Positions 8,466-16,460 of a stretch of 64,000 bases of DNA are shown here, piece by piece. Both the position numbers and the translations under genes were made by a program. Position 1 is the first letter of the stretch. Every line of letters starts with the position of its first letter. The notes beneath the pieces were generated by a model. The model was not told where the DNA came from. It did not search any database and worked only from the letters and a program-made list of their open reading frames with translations. The stretch is from Alphaproteobacteria bacterium (GTDB taxonomy: Bacteria > Pseudomonadota > Alphaproteobacteria > JAJFFI01), in the NCBI GenBank assembly GCA_030066595.1, contig JASJBI010000009.1, positions 1 through 64,000 on the forward strand, given 5' to 3'.

Positions 8466-9002
8466 ATGGACGACCACGACGATTTCTGGGTCTTCGGCTA
8501 CGGGTCCCTCATGTGGGACCCCGGATTCGATTTTCTCGAACGCCAGCCGGCCCTGCTGCGGGGCTATCATCGGGCGTTCTGCCTGTACTCCCATCACTAT
8601 CGCGGCACGCCGGAGCGGCCTGGCCTGGTCCTGGGCCTGGATCGGGGCGGGTCCTGCCGCGGCATGGCCTACCGTGTGGCCGACGCGCTCAAGGACTCGG
8701 TTCAGGAGTATCTCTACGCCCGCGAAATGCTGCACTACGTCTATGATGAAAGGATGGTTCCGGTTGCGCTGCCGGATCGCCGCGTCCTGGCCCATACCTA
8801 TGTGGCCGACCGCAGCCACGAGCAGTATGCCCGGCTGACACTGGAAGAGACCGCCCGGCTGATCGCGCAGGGCTGCGGCGAGCGCGGCAAAAACCGGGAC
8901 TACCTGGAAAACACGGTGCAGCATCTGGACGAGCTTGGCGTCGCCGACGGCCCGTTGCATGATTTGCGCGATCGCGTTAGGCAGTTATACACGCAAAAGT
9001 GA
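8466..9002 (+). CDS. ChaC-type gamma-glutamylcyclotransferase
   Basis: A 178-residue cytosolic enzyme expected to cleave glutathione to 5-oxoproline and Cys-Gly. The signature FGYGSLMWDPGF is at residues 9-20, followed by GYHRAFCLYSHHYRGTPERPGLVLGLD, the ChaC substrate-binding region. The ATG at 8466 was chosen because the signature then starts at residue 9, as in ChaC proteins; the frame is open upstream to 8376 without homology. It stands alone, divergent from the DUF2125 gene. Confidence 0.9.
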   Translation: MDDHDDFWVFGYGSLMWDPGFDFLERQPALLRGYHRAFCLYSHHYRGTPERPGLVLGLDRGGSCRGMAYRVADALKDSVQEYLYAREMLHYVYDERMVPVALPDRRVLAHTYVADRSHEQYARLTLEETARLIAQGCGERGKNRDYLENTVQHLDELGVADGPLHDLRDRVRQLYTQK

Positions 9003-9084
9003 AGGTCTGCGTGTCAGCGACCTCTGGCATGGCGTTGCAGTTTCGGCGTAGCATGGAGACGCGGGGGAAAGGGAGAGCCGGCTC

Positions 9085-9669
9085 ATGCGTGCTGCCATCA
9101 GACTCGCCGTGTCCTTGTCTTGCCTGCTGTGCGGTCCCGCTCTGGCGCTCGCTGCGGACAGCGAAGCGCGGAGCCGCGCGTCCAAGTCCGCCTCGCCGGA
9201 AGTCGTCACGCCGGAAGGGCGGGAATCGGCGCCGTTCATCGCCGGGACCTGGCGCTATCCATCCGGCTCGACGGTCGTGGTCTGGGAGTACCTCGACCAG
9301 TTTGCCGAGGGAGACGAGGACAGCAGCGCCTTCATCGGCCGGTATGTCCGCCCGGCCGAGGACGTCGCGTCCGGCGGCGCCACGCCCGGTATGTTCAGCC
9401 TGGTGGGCTTCCGCACCGGCCGCCGGATCCAGGGCAAGCTGTGGCTGTTCACGGTCAACAATTTGCATTGCTATCCGGACGGCCAGTCGCGCAGCTTCAC
9501 CGGCGAGATCAGCCCCGACGGCAGCGCCTTCACCATCTCCTTCCGGAAGGTCGTGCTGACGGACCGGGACTGCGCCATCGCCGACCGCCCAACCGCCGAG
9601 ATGACGGCCGAACGCCTGCCGGCCAACGCCGCCGTGGTGCGGGCCGCGCCTCAGCTACACTTGGAATAA
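9085..9669 (+). CDS. Exported protein of unknown function
   Basis: A 194-residue protein not recognised as a named family. Residues 1-24 form a signal peptide ending ALALAA. The mature part has a low-complexity serine/alanine stretch, then a beta-rich domain with GTWRYPSGSTVVVWEYLDQF and two cysteines (NNLHCYPDG and DRDCAIAD) that could form a disulfide. An AGGGAAAGG-like site (gggggaaaggg) precedes the ATG region. Its last 19 bases overlap the 3' end of the convergent nrdJ gene. Confidence 0.7.
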   Translation: MRAAIRLAVSLSCLLCGPALALAADSEARSRASKSASPEVVTPEGRESAPFIAGTWRYPSGSTVVVWEYLDQFAEGDEDSSAFIGRYVRPAEDVASGGATPGMFSLVGFRTGRRIQGKLWLFTVNNLHCYPDGQSRSFTGEISPDGSAFTISFRKVVLTDRDCAIADRPTAEMTAERLPANAAVVRAAPQLHLE

Positions 9670-11975
9670 CCACAGCTGGTGCAGACGTCGCAGCCCTCCT
9701 GATGGATCAGGCCGGGCATCTGGCATTTCGGGCAGCGGCGCAAATCGGCCGCGCCGGTCTGCTCTTCCAGGTTGACGACCTTGGCCTCCTGGCCGCTGTC
9801 GGCCTCGGTCTGGGGCAGGAACCCGATGTCAATCATGTGCCGCTCGATCACGTCGCCGATGGCGGCGAGCAGGGAGGGCACGTACTTGCGGCCCATCCAC
9901 TGACCGCCGCGCGGGTCGAACACCGCCTTGAGCTCTTCCACCACGAAGGTGACGTCGCCGCCGCGCCGGAACACGGCGCTGATCATCCGGGTCAGCGCCA
10001 CGGTCCAGGCATAGTGCTCCATGTTCTTTGAGTTGATAAACACCTCGAAGGGGCGGCGCCGGCCGTCCTGGATGATGTCGTTGATGGTGATGTAGATGGC
10101 GTGGTCGGATTCGGGCCAGCGGATCTTGTAGGTCCGCCCCGGCAGCTCTTCCGGCCGCGACAGGGGCTGGGTCATGTAGACCACGCCGCCCGCCTCGTAG
10201 ATGTCGGCCGGGCGCGCCTTGGGCTGTTCCAGGGGCAGTTCGGGCTGCGCGCTCTCGGGTCCGGTTGCCGCCTCGCCGCTGGGCGGCGCCTCCAGCACCG
10301 CGCCGGTCACCGGGTTCGGCCGGAAGGTGGTGCAGCCCTTGCAGCCGAGCTCGTAGGCCTGCAGGTAGACGTCCTTGAAGTCCTCGAAGGACATCTCCTC
10401 GGGGCAGTTGATGGTCTTCGAGATCGAGCTGTCGACATATTTCTGGACCGCCGCCTGCATGATGACATGGTCGCTGGGCGAGAGCTGCTGGGCATCGACG
10501 AAGGCCTCGGGCAGCGGCGTGTCCTCGCCCTTGAGCCGGTGAAACAGGCGAAGCGCGTAGTCGGACACCTCTTCCTGCCTTCGCGAGCCATCCGGCATCA
10601 GGACGTTGCGGGTGTAGGTGAAGCTGAACACCGGCTCGAGGCCCGAGGAGACGTTGTCGGCAAAGATCGAGATCGTGCCCGTGGGTGCCACCGAGGTCAG
10701 CAGCGCGTTGCGGATGCCGTGCTCGGCGATCGCTGCGCGGACGTCTTCGGGAAGCATATGCACGGTCTGCCCGGCGAGGTATTTGTCCTTGTCGAACAGG
10801 GGGAAGGGCCCCTTCTCCCGGGCCAGTTCGGCCGAGGCCAGATAGGCCGATCGCTGGATCGCCTGCAACCAGGTCTCGGTCAACTCGATCGCCTTGTGGC
10901 TGCCGTAGCGGGCCCCGCACATGATCAGCGCGTCGGCCAGACCGGTTACGCCGAGCCCGATGCGCCGCTTGGCCATGGCCTCCTGCCGCTGCGCGTCGAG
11001 CGGAAAGTTGGAGACGTCGATGGCGTTGTCCATCATGCGTACGGCCAGCGGCACCAGGGCCTCGAGCGCGACCATGTCCATCACGGCGCCCTCTTCGAAC
11101 GGGTCGGTGACCAGCCGAGCGAGATTGATCGAGCCGAGGAGACAGGCGCCATAGGGCGGCAATGGCTGCTCGCCGCAGGGATTGGTCGCCCGGATCTCCT
11201 CGGCGTAGTACAGGTTGTTCAAAGCGTTGATGCGGTCGATAAAGATCACGCCGGGCTCGGCATAGGCGTAGGTCGAGCGCATGATCTTGTCCCACAGCTC
11301 CCGCGCCGCGAGCGTCTTGTAAGTGGTCTCGGCGAAGGTGAGCTCCCAAGGCGCGTCCTCCTTGACGGCGGTCATGAACGCGTCGCTCACCAGCACCGAG
11401 AGGTTGAACATGCGCAGCCGTCCCGGCTCGCGCTTGGCGTCGATGAAAGCCTCGATGTCCGGATGGTCGCAGGCCAGGGTGGCCATCATCGCACCCCGGC
11501 GGTAGCCGGCCGACATGATGGTGCGGCACATGGCGTCCCAAACGTCCATGAAAGTCAGCGGCCCCGAGGCGTCGGCGCCAACGCCCTTGACCGGCGCCCC
11601 CTTGGGGCGGAGCGTCGAGAAGTCGTAGCCGATGCCGCCCCCCTGCTGCAGGGTCAGCGCGGCTTCCTTCAAATGCTCGAAGATCCCCGACATGTCGTCC
11701 GGCACGGCACCCATGACGAAGCAGTTGAAAAGGGTCACGTTGCGCTGGGTGCCGGCGCCGGCCAGAATGCGCCCGGCGGGGAGAAAGCGGAAATCTTCCA
11801 GGGCCTTATAGAACTTCTCGGCCCATCCCTCGGCGTCTTGTTCCGACTCGGCGAGGGCCCGCGCGACCCGGCGCCAGCTGTCCTCGATGGTCTTATCCAC
11901 AGGAGTGCCACGCTCGCTCCGCAGACGATACTTCATGTCCCAGATCTGCTGCGAAACGGAAGCGACAGGCGACAT
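9651..11975 (-). CDS. nrdJ: Adenosylcobalamin-dependent (class II) ribonucleotide reductase
   Basis: A 774-residue enzyme making deoxyribonucleotides with a B12 radical, independent of oxygen. Conserved elements are C85 in TLFNCFVMGA, the active-site NPCGEQ (265-270), SVAPTGTISIFADN and the C-terminal redox tail with CPKCQ..CDVCTSCGYSKC, whose cysteines re-reduce the active site. It is the compact form, much shorter than the roughly 1,200-residue NrdJ of many alphaproteobacteria. A perfect DnaA-box sequence (TTATCCACA, 11893-11901) lies inside codons near the start. No nrdAB is visible in the window. The stop overlaps the convergent gene at 9085-9669 by 19 bases. Confidence 0.95.
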   Translation of the reverse strand: MSPVASVSQQIWDMKYRLRSERGTPVDKTIEDSWRRVARALAESEQDAEGWAEKFYKALEDFRFLPAGRILAGAGTQRNVTLFNCFVMGAVPDDMSGIFEHLKEAALTLQQGGGIGYDFSTLRPKGAPVKGVGADASGPLTFMDVWDAMCRTIMSAGYRRGAMMATLACDHPDIEAFIDAKREPGRLRMFNLSVLVSDAFMTAVKEDAPWELTFAETTYKTLAARELWDKIMRSTYAYAEPGVIFIDRINALNNLYYAEEIRATNPCGEQPLPPYGACLLGSINLARLVTDPFEEGAVMDMVALEALVPLAVRMMDNAIDVSNFPLDAQRQEAMAKRRIGLGVTGLADALIMCGARYGSHKAIELTETWLQAIQRSAYLASAELAREKGPFPLFDKDKYLAGQTVHMLPEDVRAAIAEHGIRNALLTSVAPTGTISIFADNVSSGLEPVFSFTYTRNVLMPDGSRRQEEVSDYALRLFHRLKGEDTPLPEAFVDAQQLSPSDHVIMQAAVQKYVDSSISKTINCPEEMSFEDFKDVYLQAYELGCKGCTTFRPNPVTGAVLEAPPSGEAATGPESAQPELPLEQPKARPADIYEAGGVVYMTQPLSRPEELPGRTYKIRWPESDHAIYITINDIIQDGRRRPFEVFINSKNMEHYAWTVALTRMISAVFRRGGDVTFVVEELKAVFDPRGGQWMGRKYVPSLLAAIGDVIERHMIDIGFLPQTEADSGQEAKVVNLEEQTGAADLRRCPKCQMPGLIHQEGCDVCTSCGYSKCS

Positions 11976-12293
11976 GGCAGTCTCCGATGGTGAACCGGCG
12001 AGCCCGAATAGATCCAGCTCAAGCTGGCCCCGGCCTCTGGTAGCCGGACCTAACCTTTTGGAATAAATAGGTAAATGTGCGCCCGGTTGGGATGCATTCT
12101 AGGCTCCATGCGCGTCAGGGTCAAGTTTTGTTCTCTTTTTGTTTCTCATTGCTCGAGCGGTGAGACCGTGTCGTCTCGGAACGCCAGGAATGGGCCGATC
12201 AGCGTTGCCATTACCAATGTCATATATTGCCACCAGGGTGGGCCATATTTCTATCCACTTGTTCTTCCACAGGGAATCCCGCCTTGGCAGGGC
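11976..12293. other. Noncoding region upstream of nrdJ
   Basis: These 318 bases are AT-richer than the flanks and contain no convincing gene; the two overlapping frames across 12075-12381 have no ribosome site or recognisable product. The region must hold the nrdJ promoter. I found no B12-riboswitch box and no NrdR-box pair. It contains the LexA-like site listed separately and an imperfect DnaA-like 9-mer at 12251-12259. Confidence 0.6.
12130..12144 (+). promoter_or_regulatory. LexA-box-like direct repeat
   Basis: GTTC (12130-12133), seven bases, then GTTT (12141-12144). Alphaproteobacterial LexA sites are GTTC-N7-GTTC, so this has one mismatch. It is about 155 bases upstream of the nrdJ start. 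A single near-match could be chance. Confidence 0.3.
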
Positions 12294-12902
12294 TCAATCC
12301 GCCGCTGATTTGGCCGCGCTGTTGCCGTCGAACAGGGCCCAGAGACGGGCAATCAGGTACTTGTTGAACTCCTCGGCGTAGAGCTGGCTGGTGCCGAGAT
12401 AGCGCCACCAGTTTTCCCGCCTGACCGATTTCGGGAACACAGGGTGGGGGATAATTCGAATCTGGGGCATGGTCCGACGGAACTCGAACAGGCTGCGCGG
12501 CATGTGGTAGTCGGCCGTGACCAGCCGGATCGAGGCGTGGCCCTGGTCAAGCACCCAGCGCGCGGTTTCGGTTGCATTGCCCCGGGTGTCGCTGGCCGCG
12601 TGCCCCAGCACCACGCAGCAGGAGATGTTGTCGGGCGCCGCGCGCGAGAGGCCGAGGAGCTGCTCCACCTCGACGCCGCGGTAGACCCCGGAGATGAAGA
12701 GCTTCTTGGCCTTCTGCTCGGCCAGCAGCCGAAAGCCCTCCTTGAGCCGCTCGCTGCCGCCGGTCAGCACCACGATCACGTCGGTCGTCGCGCCCGGCTC
12801 GGCGATCGCGCGTGGAAAGCCGCTGGTGAAGCCGGCCAAACCGCCGGTCCACGCCGCGGCCAGCCCGACCAGCACGGCCAAAAGCCAGGTCAGCCGCGCC
12901 AT
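12294..12902 (-). CDS. YdcF/SanA-like DUF218 membrane protein
   Basis: From the ATG at 12902, which overlaps the stop of the HAD gene as ATGA, the product is 202 residues. One N-terminal transmembrane segment (LTWLLAVLVGLAAAW) is followed by the DUF218 domain: DVIVVLTGGSERLKEGF, a GNATETA motif and RLVTADYHMPRSLFEF, the acidic/aromatic pattern of this family. DUF218 proteins are linked to envelope maintenance, which suits its place as last gene of the ftsE-ftsX operon. The exact reaction is unknown. Confidence 0.85.
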   Translation of the reverse strand: MARLTWLLAVLVGLAAAWTGGLAGFTSGFPRAIAEPGATTDVIVVLTGGSERLKEGFRLLAEQKAKKLFISGVYRGVEVEQLLGLSRAAPDNISCCVVLGHAASDTRGNATETARWVLDQGHASIRLVTADYHMPRSLFEFRRTMPQIRIIPHPVFPKSVRRENWWRYLGTSQLYAEEFNKYLIARLWALFDGNSAAKSAAD

Positions 12903-13465
12903 CACGCGCTGGTCTCCAGCAACGCGTCGGCCGCGCGCCAAAGGTCTTCGTACACGGCCACCGGCAGGACCTCGGGCGGCAGACCCGCCGCCTGCGCGTC
13001 CCGGCCCTTGCCGCTGCGTACGAGGGCGCGCCGGCAGCCGGCGGCGACCGCGGCCTGCAGATCGGTGACCGCGTCGCCGACCATCACAGTGCGGTCCGGG
13101 TCGGCGCCGAACCGATGGATCGCTTCGTGCAGCATGCCGGGGCCGGGTTTGCGCCGGGGAGTGGCGGCCCAGGGCGCATCCGGGCAGTACAGCGCCGCAT
13201 CCAGCCGGGCGCCTTCGCGCGCCAGTTCGTTCAGCAGCTTGTCGTGGATCCGCTCGAGCATGGCGTCGTCGATCAGTCCGCGCCCGACGACCGATTGATT
13301 GGACACCAGCGCAACCCGCACGGCGGCGCCGTTGAACCGGGCCACGGCGGCCGCCGCCCGCGGCAGCATGACCAGCTCCCCCGGTGTGCGGACCGAATCG
13401 GCACGGTCCTCGTTGAGCACGCCGTCCCGGTCCAGCAGCAAGAGATCTCCCGGCCCCAGGCGCAA
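12902..13465 (-). CDS. HAD-IIIA phosphatase, GmhB-like (D-glycero-D-manno-heptose 1,7-bisphosphate 7-phosphatase family)
   Basis: The frame is open far upstream, but that part is a shadow of ftsX. The only start near the homologous region is a TTG at 13465, 2 bases after the ftsX stop, giving 187 residues. Motifs: LLLLDRDGVLNED (nucleophile D), LVSNQSVVGRG and MVGDAVTDLQAA. GmhB normally binds zinc through CxH...CxC; here the segment is CPDAPWAATPRRKPGPGM, with only the first cysteine and a shortened loop, so the structural zinc site is lost. It may still act on heptose bisphosphate for LPS or on another sugar phosphate. It overlaps the ydcF-like gene by ATGA. Confidence 0.8.
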   Translation of the reverse strand: MRLGPGDLLLLDRDGVLNEDRADSVRTPGELVMLPRAAAAVARFNGAAVRVALVSNQSVVGRGLIDDAMLERIHDKLLNELAREGARLDAALYCPDAPWAATPRRKPGPGMLHEAIHRFGADPDRTVMVGDAVTDLQAAVAAGCRRALVRSGKGRDAQAAGLPPEVLPVAVYEDLWRAADALLETSA

Positions 13466-13467
13466 GG

Positions 13468-14340
13468 TCAGACCATCCTGGCCAGGACGCGCAGCACCGT
13501 GATCCGCGCGGTCGACATCGCGATCACCGCCGCGGCTACCGCAGGCGCCGCCAGCACGCCCCACTGGGCCGGTGTCAGGACGAGGCCGGCCAGCATCGGC
13601 GTATCGAGCGAGCGCAGGATCAGCAACAGCAGCAGGATCGTCAGCCCAGCCGCGGCGGTGCCGATCAGGCCGCCGCGCAGGCCGAGGCGCAGCGCATGGT
13701 GTTGGAACTGGCGCGCGACATATCGGTCCCGGGCGCCGATCAGATGCAGCAACTCGATCACATGGTGGTGCACGGCGAGACCGGTGCGGGTCGCAAAGAC
13801 CACTGTCAGTACCGCGCAGACCGCGGTCAGAAGGACGATGGCGGCGGCCGTCCATTGTACCGAGCGGACCAGCTTGATCAGATCGTCCAACCATTTTCGA
13901 TGGTCGTCGACGATGCTGCCCGGCGCGACGGCGGCGAGCCGCTCGGCCACGGACTCGGTGTCCACGACAGTGCCGCTTTCCACCCGCACGTCCAAGACCC
14001 GCGGCAGGGGCAAATCGGCGCCCTCGTTGCCGGGGCCCAGCCAGGGCTCCAACAGCGCGCGGGTTTCCTCGACCGAGAGAACGCGGATCTCCGCCACGCC
14101 CGGGGTCGCCCGCAAGGCCGCAACCGCCTGATCGATGCGCAGGTCGATCTCCGGGCCCGGCGCGAGCTGGACCGTCAGCGTGCCGGAAAGACCCGCTCCC
14201 CACCGGGCCACCGCCGTTCCGAGGCCCATGGCCGCGGCCAGGGCCAGAATCGCGAGATACACCATGGCGGCAATCAGCCACGGGAGGAACCGGTTGGCGT
14301 TGTCGCCTTCGAGCGGCAGATCGGCTTGGCGCCGGATCAT
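13468..14340 (-). CDS. ftsX: Cell-division ABC transporter permease FtsX
   Basis: A 290-residue inner-membrane protein of the FtsEX complex, which regulates peptidoglycan hydrolysis at the septum. It has the FtsX plan: a cytosolic N-terminus, one transmembrane segment (LIAAMVYLAILALAAAMGLG), a periplasmic loop of about 120 residues and three further transmembrane segments. VHHHVIELLHLIGARDRYVARQF is the cytosolic coupling region contacting FtsE. Its ATG overlaps the ftsE stop by 4 bases. Confidence 0.93.
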   Translation of the reverse strand: MIRRQADLPLEGDNANRFLPWLIAAMVYLAILALAAAMGLGTAVARWGAGLSGTLTVQLAPGPEIDLRIDQAVAALRATPGVAEIRVLSVEETRALLEPWLGPGNEGADLPLPRVLDVRVESGTVVDTESVAERLAAVAPGSIVDDHRKWLDDLIKLVRSVQWTAAAIVLLTAVCAVLTVVFATRTGLAVHHHVIELLHLIGARDRYVARQFQHHALRLGLRGGLIGTAAAGLTILLLLLILRSLDTPMLAGLVLTPAQWGVLAAPAVAAAVIAMSTARITVLRVLARMV

Positions 14341-15038
14341 GCGAGCCTCCGCTGCGCCACTTCCGAGATTACCTCCAACGCACCGTCGGCGAGGTGGAGC
14401 CGCGGGTGCCCGAACCTTTCGACGAGAGGCTCGTTGTGGGTGGCGATCACCACGGTAGTGCCGACTTTGTTGAGTTCCTCGAACAGATGCATGATGCGCA
14501 TGGCGATGCGGTCGTCGATGCTGCCGGTCGGCTCGTCGGCGATCAATAGACTGGGCCGGTTGATCACCGCCCGTGCCACAGCGACCCGCTGCTGCTCGCC
14601 GCCGGACAGGACCGGCGGACGTGCGTTCAATTGGTGCTCCAGCCCGACCCAGTGCAGCAGTTCCACGACCTGTTCGCGGATCTTGCTCTTGCGGGTGCCG
14701 GCGATTCTGAGCGGCAGCGCCACATTGTCGATCGCCGACAGGTGATCGAGCAGCCGGAAGTTCTGAAAAACCACGCCGATTCGCCGGCGCAGGTTCGGCA
14801 GTTCGTCCTTGGACATCGTCGCGACGTCGCGCCCGAACAGCCGGATCAGACCACGCGACGGCCGGTGCGCAAGATAGATCAGCTTCAGCAAGGTGGACTT
14901 GCCGGCGCCGCTCAACCCGGTCAGGAAATGGAAAGAGCCCGGCTCCAAATCGAATCTGATGTCGCGCAGGATTTCCGGCCCTTGACCGTATCGCATGCCG
15001 ACGTTCTCGAAACGGACGACCGGCTCTCGATCGTTCAT
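14337..15038 (-). CDS. ftsE: Cell-division ATP-binding protein FtsE
   Basis: From the ATG at 15038 the protein is 233 residues, typical of FtsE; an in-frame ATG at 15077 would add 13 residues. Walker A is GLSGAGKST, the ABC signature LSGGEQQRVAVARA, Walker B LLIADEPTG. The family phrase VRFENVGMRYGQGPEILRDI opens the protein. It is the first gene of the minus-strand operon ftsE-ftsX-HAD-ydcF, each linked by 4-base overlaps or near-overlaps. It is divergent from the zinc-ribbon gene, with a shared promoter region at 15078-15197. Confidence 0.93.
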   Translation of the reverse strand: MNDREPVVRFENVGMRYGQGPEILRDIRFDLEPGSFHFLTGLSGAGKSTLLKLIYLAHRPSRGLIRLFGRDVATMSKDELPNLRRRIGVVFQNFRLLDHLSAIDNVALPLRIAGTRKSKIREQVVELLHWVGLEHQLNARPPVLSGGEQQRVAVARAVINRPSLLIADEPTGSIDDRIAMRIMHLFEELNKVGTTVVIATHNEPLVERFGHPRLHLADGALEVISEVAQRRLA

Positions 15039-15197
15039 GCGGACCGACGCTGAAAATCTCTTGAGGAGGGTGAACATCGCATAGCCGCCGCCGGTGCGTC
15101 CAGCGTCCCGGCGGCTCGGACCGACACGCGCTTGTCTTGATTCGGAGAAGCGCCTAGTCTGTCATGTGGGCGCCAACCAATACTTAATCAGTTCGAC

Positions 15198-16016
15198 GTG
15201 AGCCAATCCATACAACTGACGTGCCCTGCTTGCTCGACCCACTTCCGGGTCCCGCAGGATGCCTTGGGGACGACGGGTCGAAAGGTGCGCTGCTCGAGTT
15301 GCAGGCATGTCTGGCACCAGGAGCCGGTGCAGGAGTTCCGCCCGATCGTGGAGATGGATCCCGGACTGGAAATGGCCCCGGTGCCCGATGCCGTGGCCGA
15401 TCTGACGCCCGGCGCCGATGAACCGCCGCCGCGGGAGGGACTGGAGCACGAGGGGGCAGACGGCGCCCGCGGGGAACGCCGACGGCGCCGTTCAAGACGT
15501 AAGTCATCGCTCAGGGCGGCGCGTCGCGAGGGCCAGGAACGGGCGCAGCGAAGCTCCCGCCGCGTCTTGGGACATGCGGTCGGTTGGGCGGTGTTCGTCG
15601 CAATGCTGGGCGGCCTCGCCGGCAGCGGCATCGTCTACCGGCAGCAGATCATCGACTACCTGCCGCCTGACGCGAAGCATCAGGCTGCGGATGTGTATGA
15701 CTGGCTCGGCCTGCCGTTCAGCCTCCCTGGCTATGGGCTGAAGATCGAGGTCACTCAGTCGTCACGGGATGAGGCAGAGCAGGAGTCGGTTCTGGTCATC
15801 GAGGGCAAGATCACCAACATCTCCGCGAAGGCCCGTGAGCTGCCGCAGTTGCGCGCCGCGTTGCGCGATTCCGACAATCGGGAACTCCAACACTGGTTCG
15901 TCCGCCTGAACGGGGATCAGCTCTTGTCTGGTCAGACCGCCAGTTTTCGGACGACGATCGACAATCCGGCCGAGGAGGCGCGGAACCTGCACATCACCTT
16001 CGCAAGAAGCGACTGA
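15198..16016 (+). CDS. MJ0042-type zinc-ribbon membrane protein with DUF3426-like C-terminus
   Basis: A 272-residue protein starting with GTG. Residues 1-40 form a zinc ribbon (LTCPACSTHFRVPQDAL...RKVRCSSCRHVW, two CxxC pairs). An acidic then strongly basic linker follows (RGERRRRRSRRKS), a transmembrane helix near residues 127-147, and an extracytoplasmic beta domain with KIEVTQSSRD and SVLVIEGKITNIS. This layout is common in alphaproteobacteria next to ftsE, divergently placed as here. The function is not known; the ribbon may bind nucleic acid or partners at the membrane. Confidence 0.85.
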   Translation: MSQSIQLTCPACSTHFRVPQDALGTTGRKVRCSSCRHVWHQEPVQEFRPIVEMDPGLEMAPVPDAVADLTPGADEPPPREGLEHEGADGARGERRRRRSRRKSSLRAARREGQERAQRSSRRVLGHAVGWAVFVAMLGGLAGSGIVYRQQIIDYLPPDAKHQAADVYDWLGLPFSLPGYGLKIEVTQSSRDEAEQESVLVIEGKITNISAKARELPQLRAALRDSDNRELQHWFVRLNGDQLLSGQTASFRTTIDNPAEEARNLHITFARSD

Positions 16017-16072
16017 CCGGTCATTGCCGTCATTCCGCGTGCGCCGTGGGCCGGTCGGAAAAGGGGGAGGCT

Positions 16073-16450
16073 ATGGCCAGAATTCTGGTAGCCGAAGACG
16101 ATGCCGCGGTGCGCGAGTTCGTATACCGGGCGCTGCGCCAACGCGGGCACGACGTCACGGCCGTCACCGACGGGCTGTCGGCGCTGCAGGCGCTCGGCAA
16201 GGACAGCTTCGAACTCCTGTTGACCGATATCCGGATGCCGGGCTTGGATGGGGTGACGCTCGCCCTCAAGGTGGCCAAGGACCATCCGGACGTCACCATC
16301 ATGATGATGACCGGCTACGCCACGGAAGAACAGCGGGCGCACAACCTTGATCGCCTGATCCATCGGGTGGTGAGCAAGCCGTTTACGTTGGACGAGATTT
16401 GCAAAGCCACCGACGAGGCGCTCGCCGCCGGGGCGACGCCGGCGGCCTAA
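16073..16450 (+). CDS. cpdR: Single-domain response regulator, CpdR-like
   Basis: From the ATG at 16073 (after gggggag) the product is 125 residues, a lone receiver domain without output. Acidic pocket: AEDD near the N-terminus, phospho-acceptor D in LLLTDIRMPGLDG, T in MMTGYA and K in VVSKPF. The wording MARILVAEDDAAVREFVYRAL and the short C-terminus match CpdR, which in Caulobacter and relatives controls ClpXP-dependent proteolysis under the CckA-ChpT phosphorelay. Its 3' end lies 10 bases from the convergent TIGR02302 gene. Confidence 0.85.
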   Translation: MARILVAEDDAAVREFVYRALRQRGHDVTAVTDGLSALQALGKDSFELLLTDIRMPGLDGVTLALKVAKDHPDVTIMMMTGYATEEQRAHNLDRLIHRVVSKPFTLDEICKATDEALAAGATPAA

Positions 16451-16460
16451 CCACGACCGA

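Noticed and set aside
10101-11993. 630-codon open frame opposite nrdJ
   Set aside because: It is the complement of a strongly conserved gene in GC-rich DNA; its composition is arginine/histidine/glycine-rich and it matches no family I recognise.
11976-12293. Cobalamin riboswitch or NrdR boxes upstream of nrdJ
   Set aside because: I looked for the B12 box and for paired NrdR boxes on both strands and saw neither.
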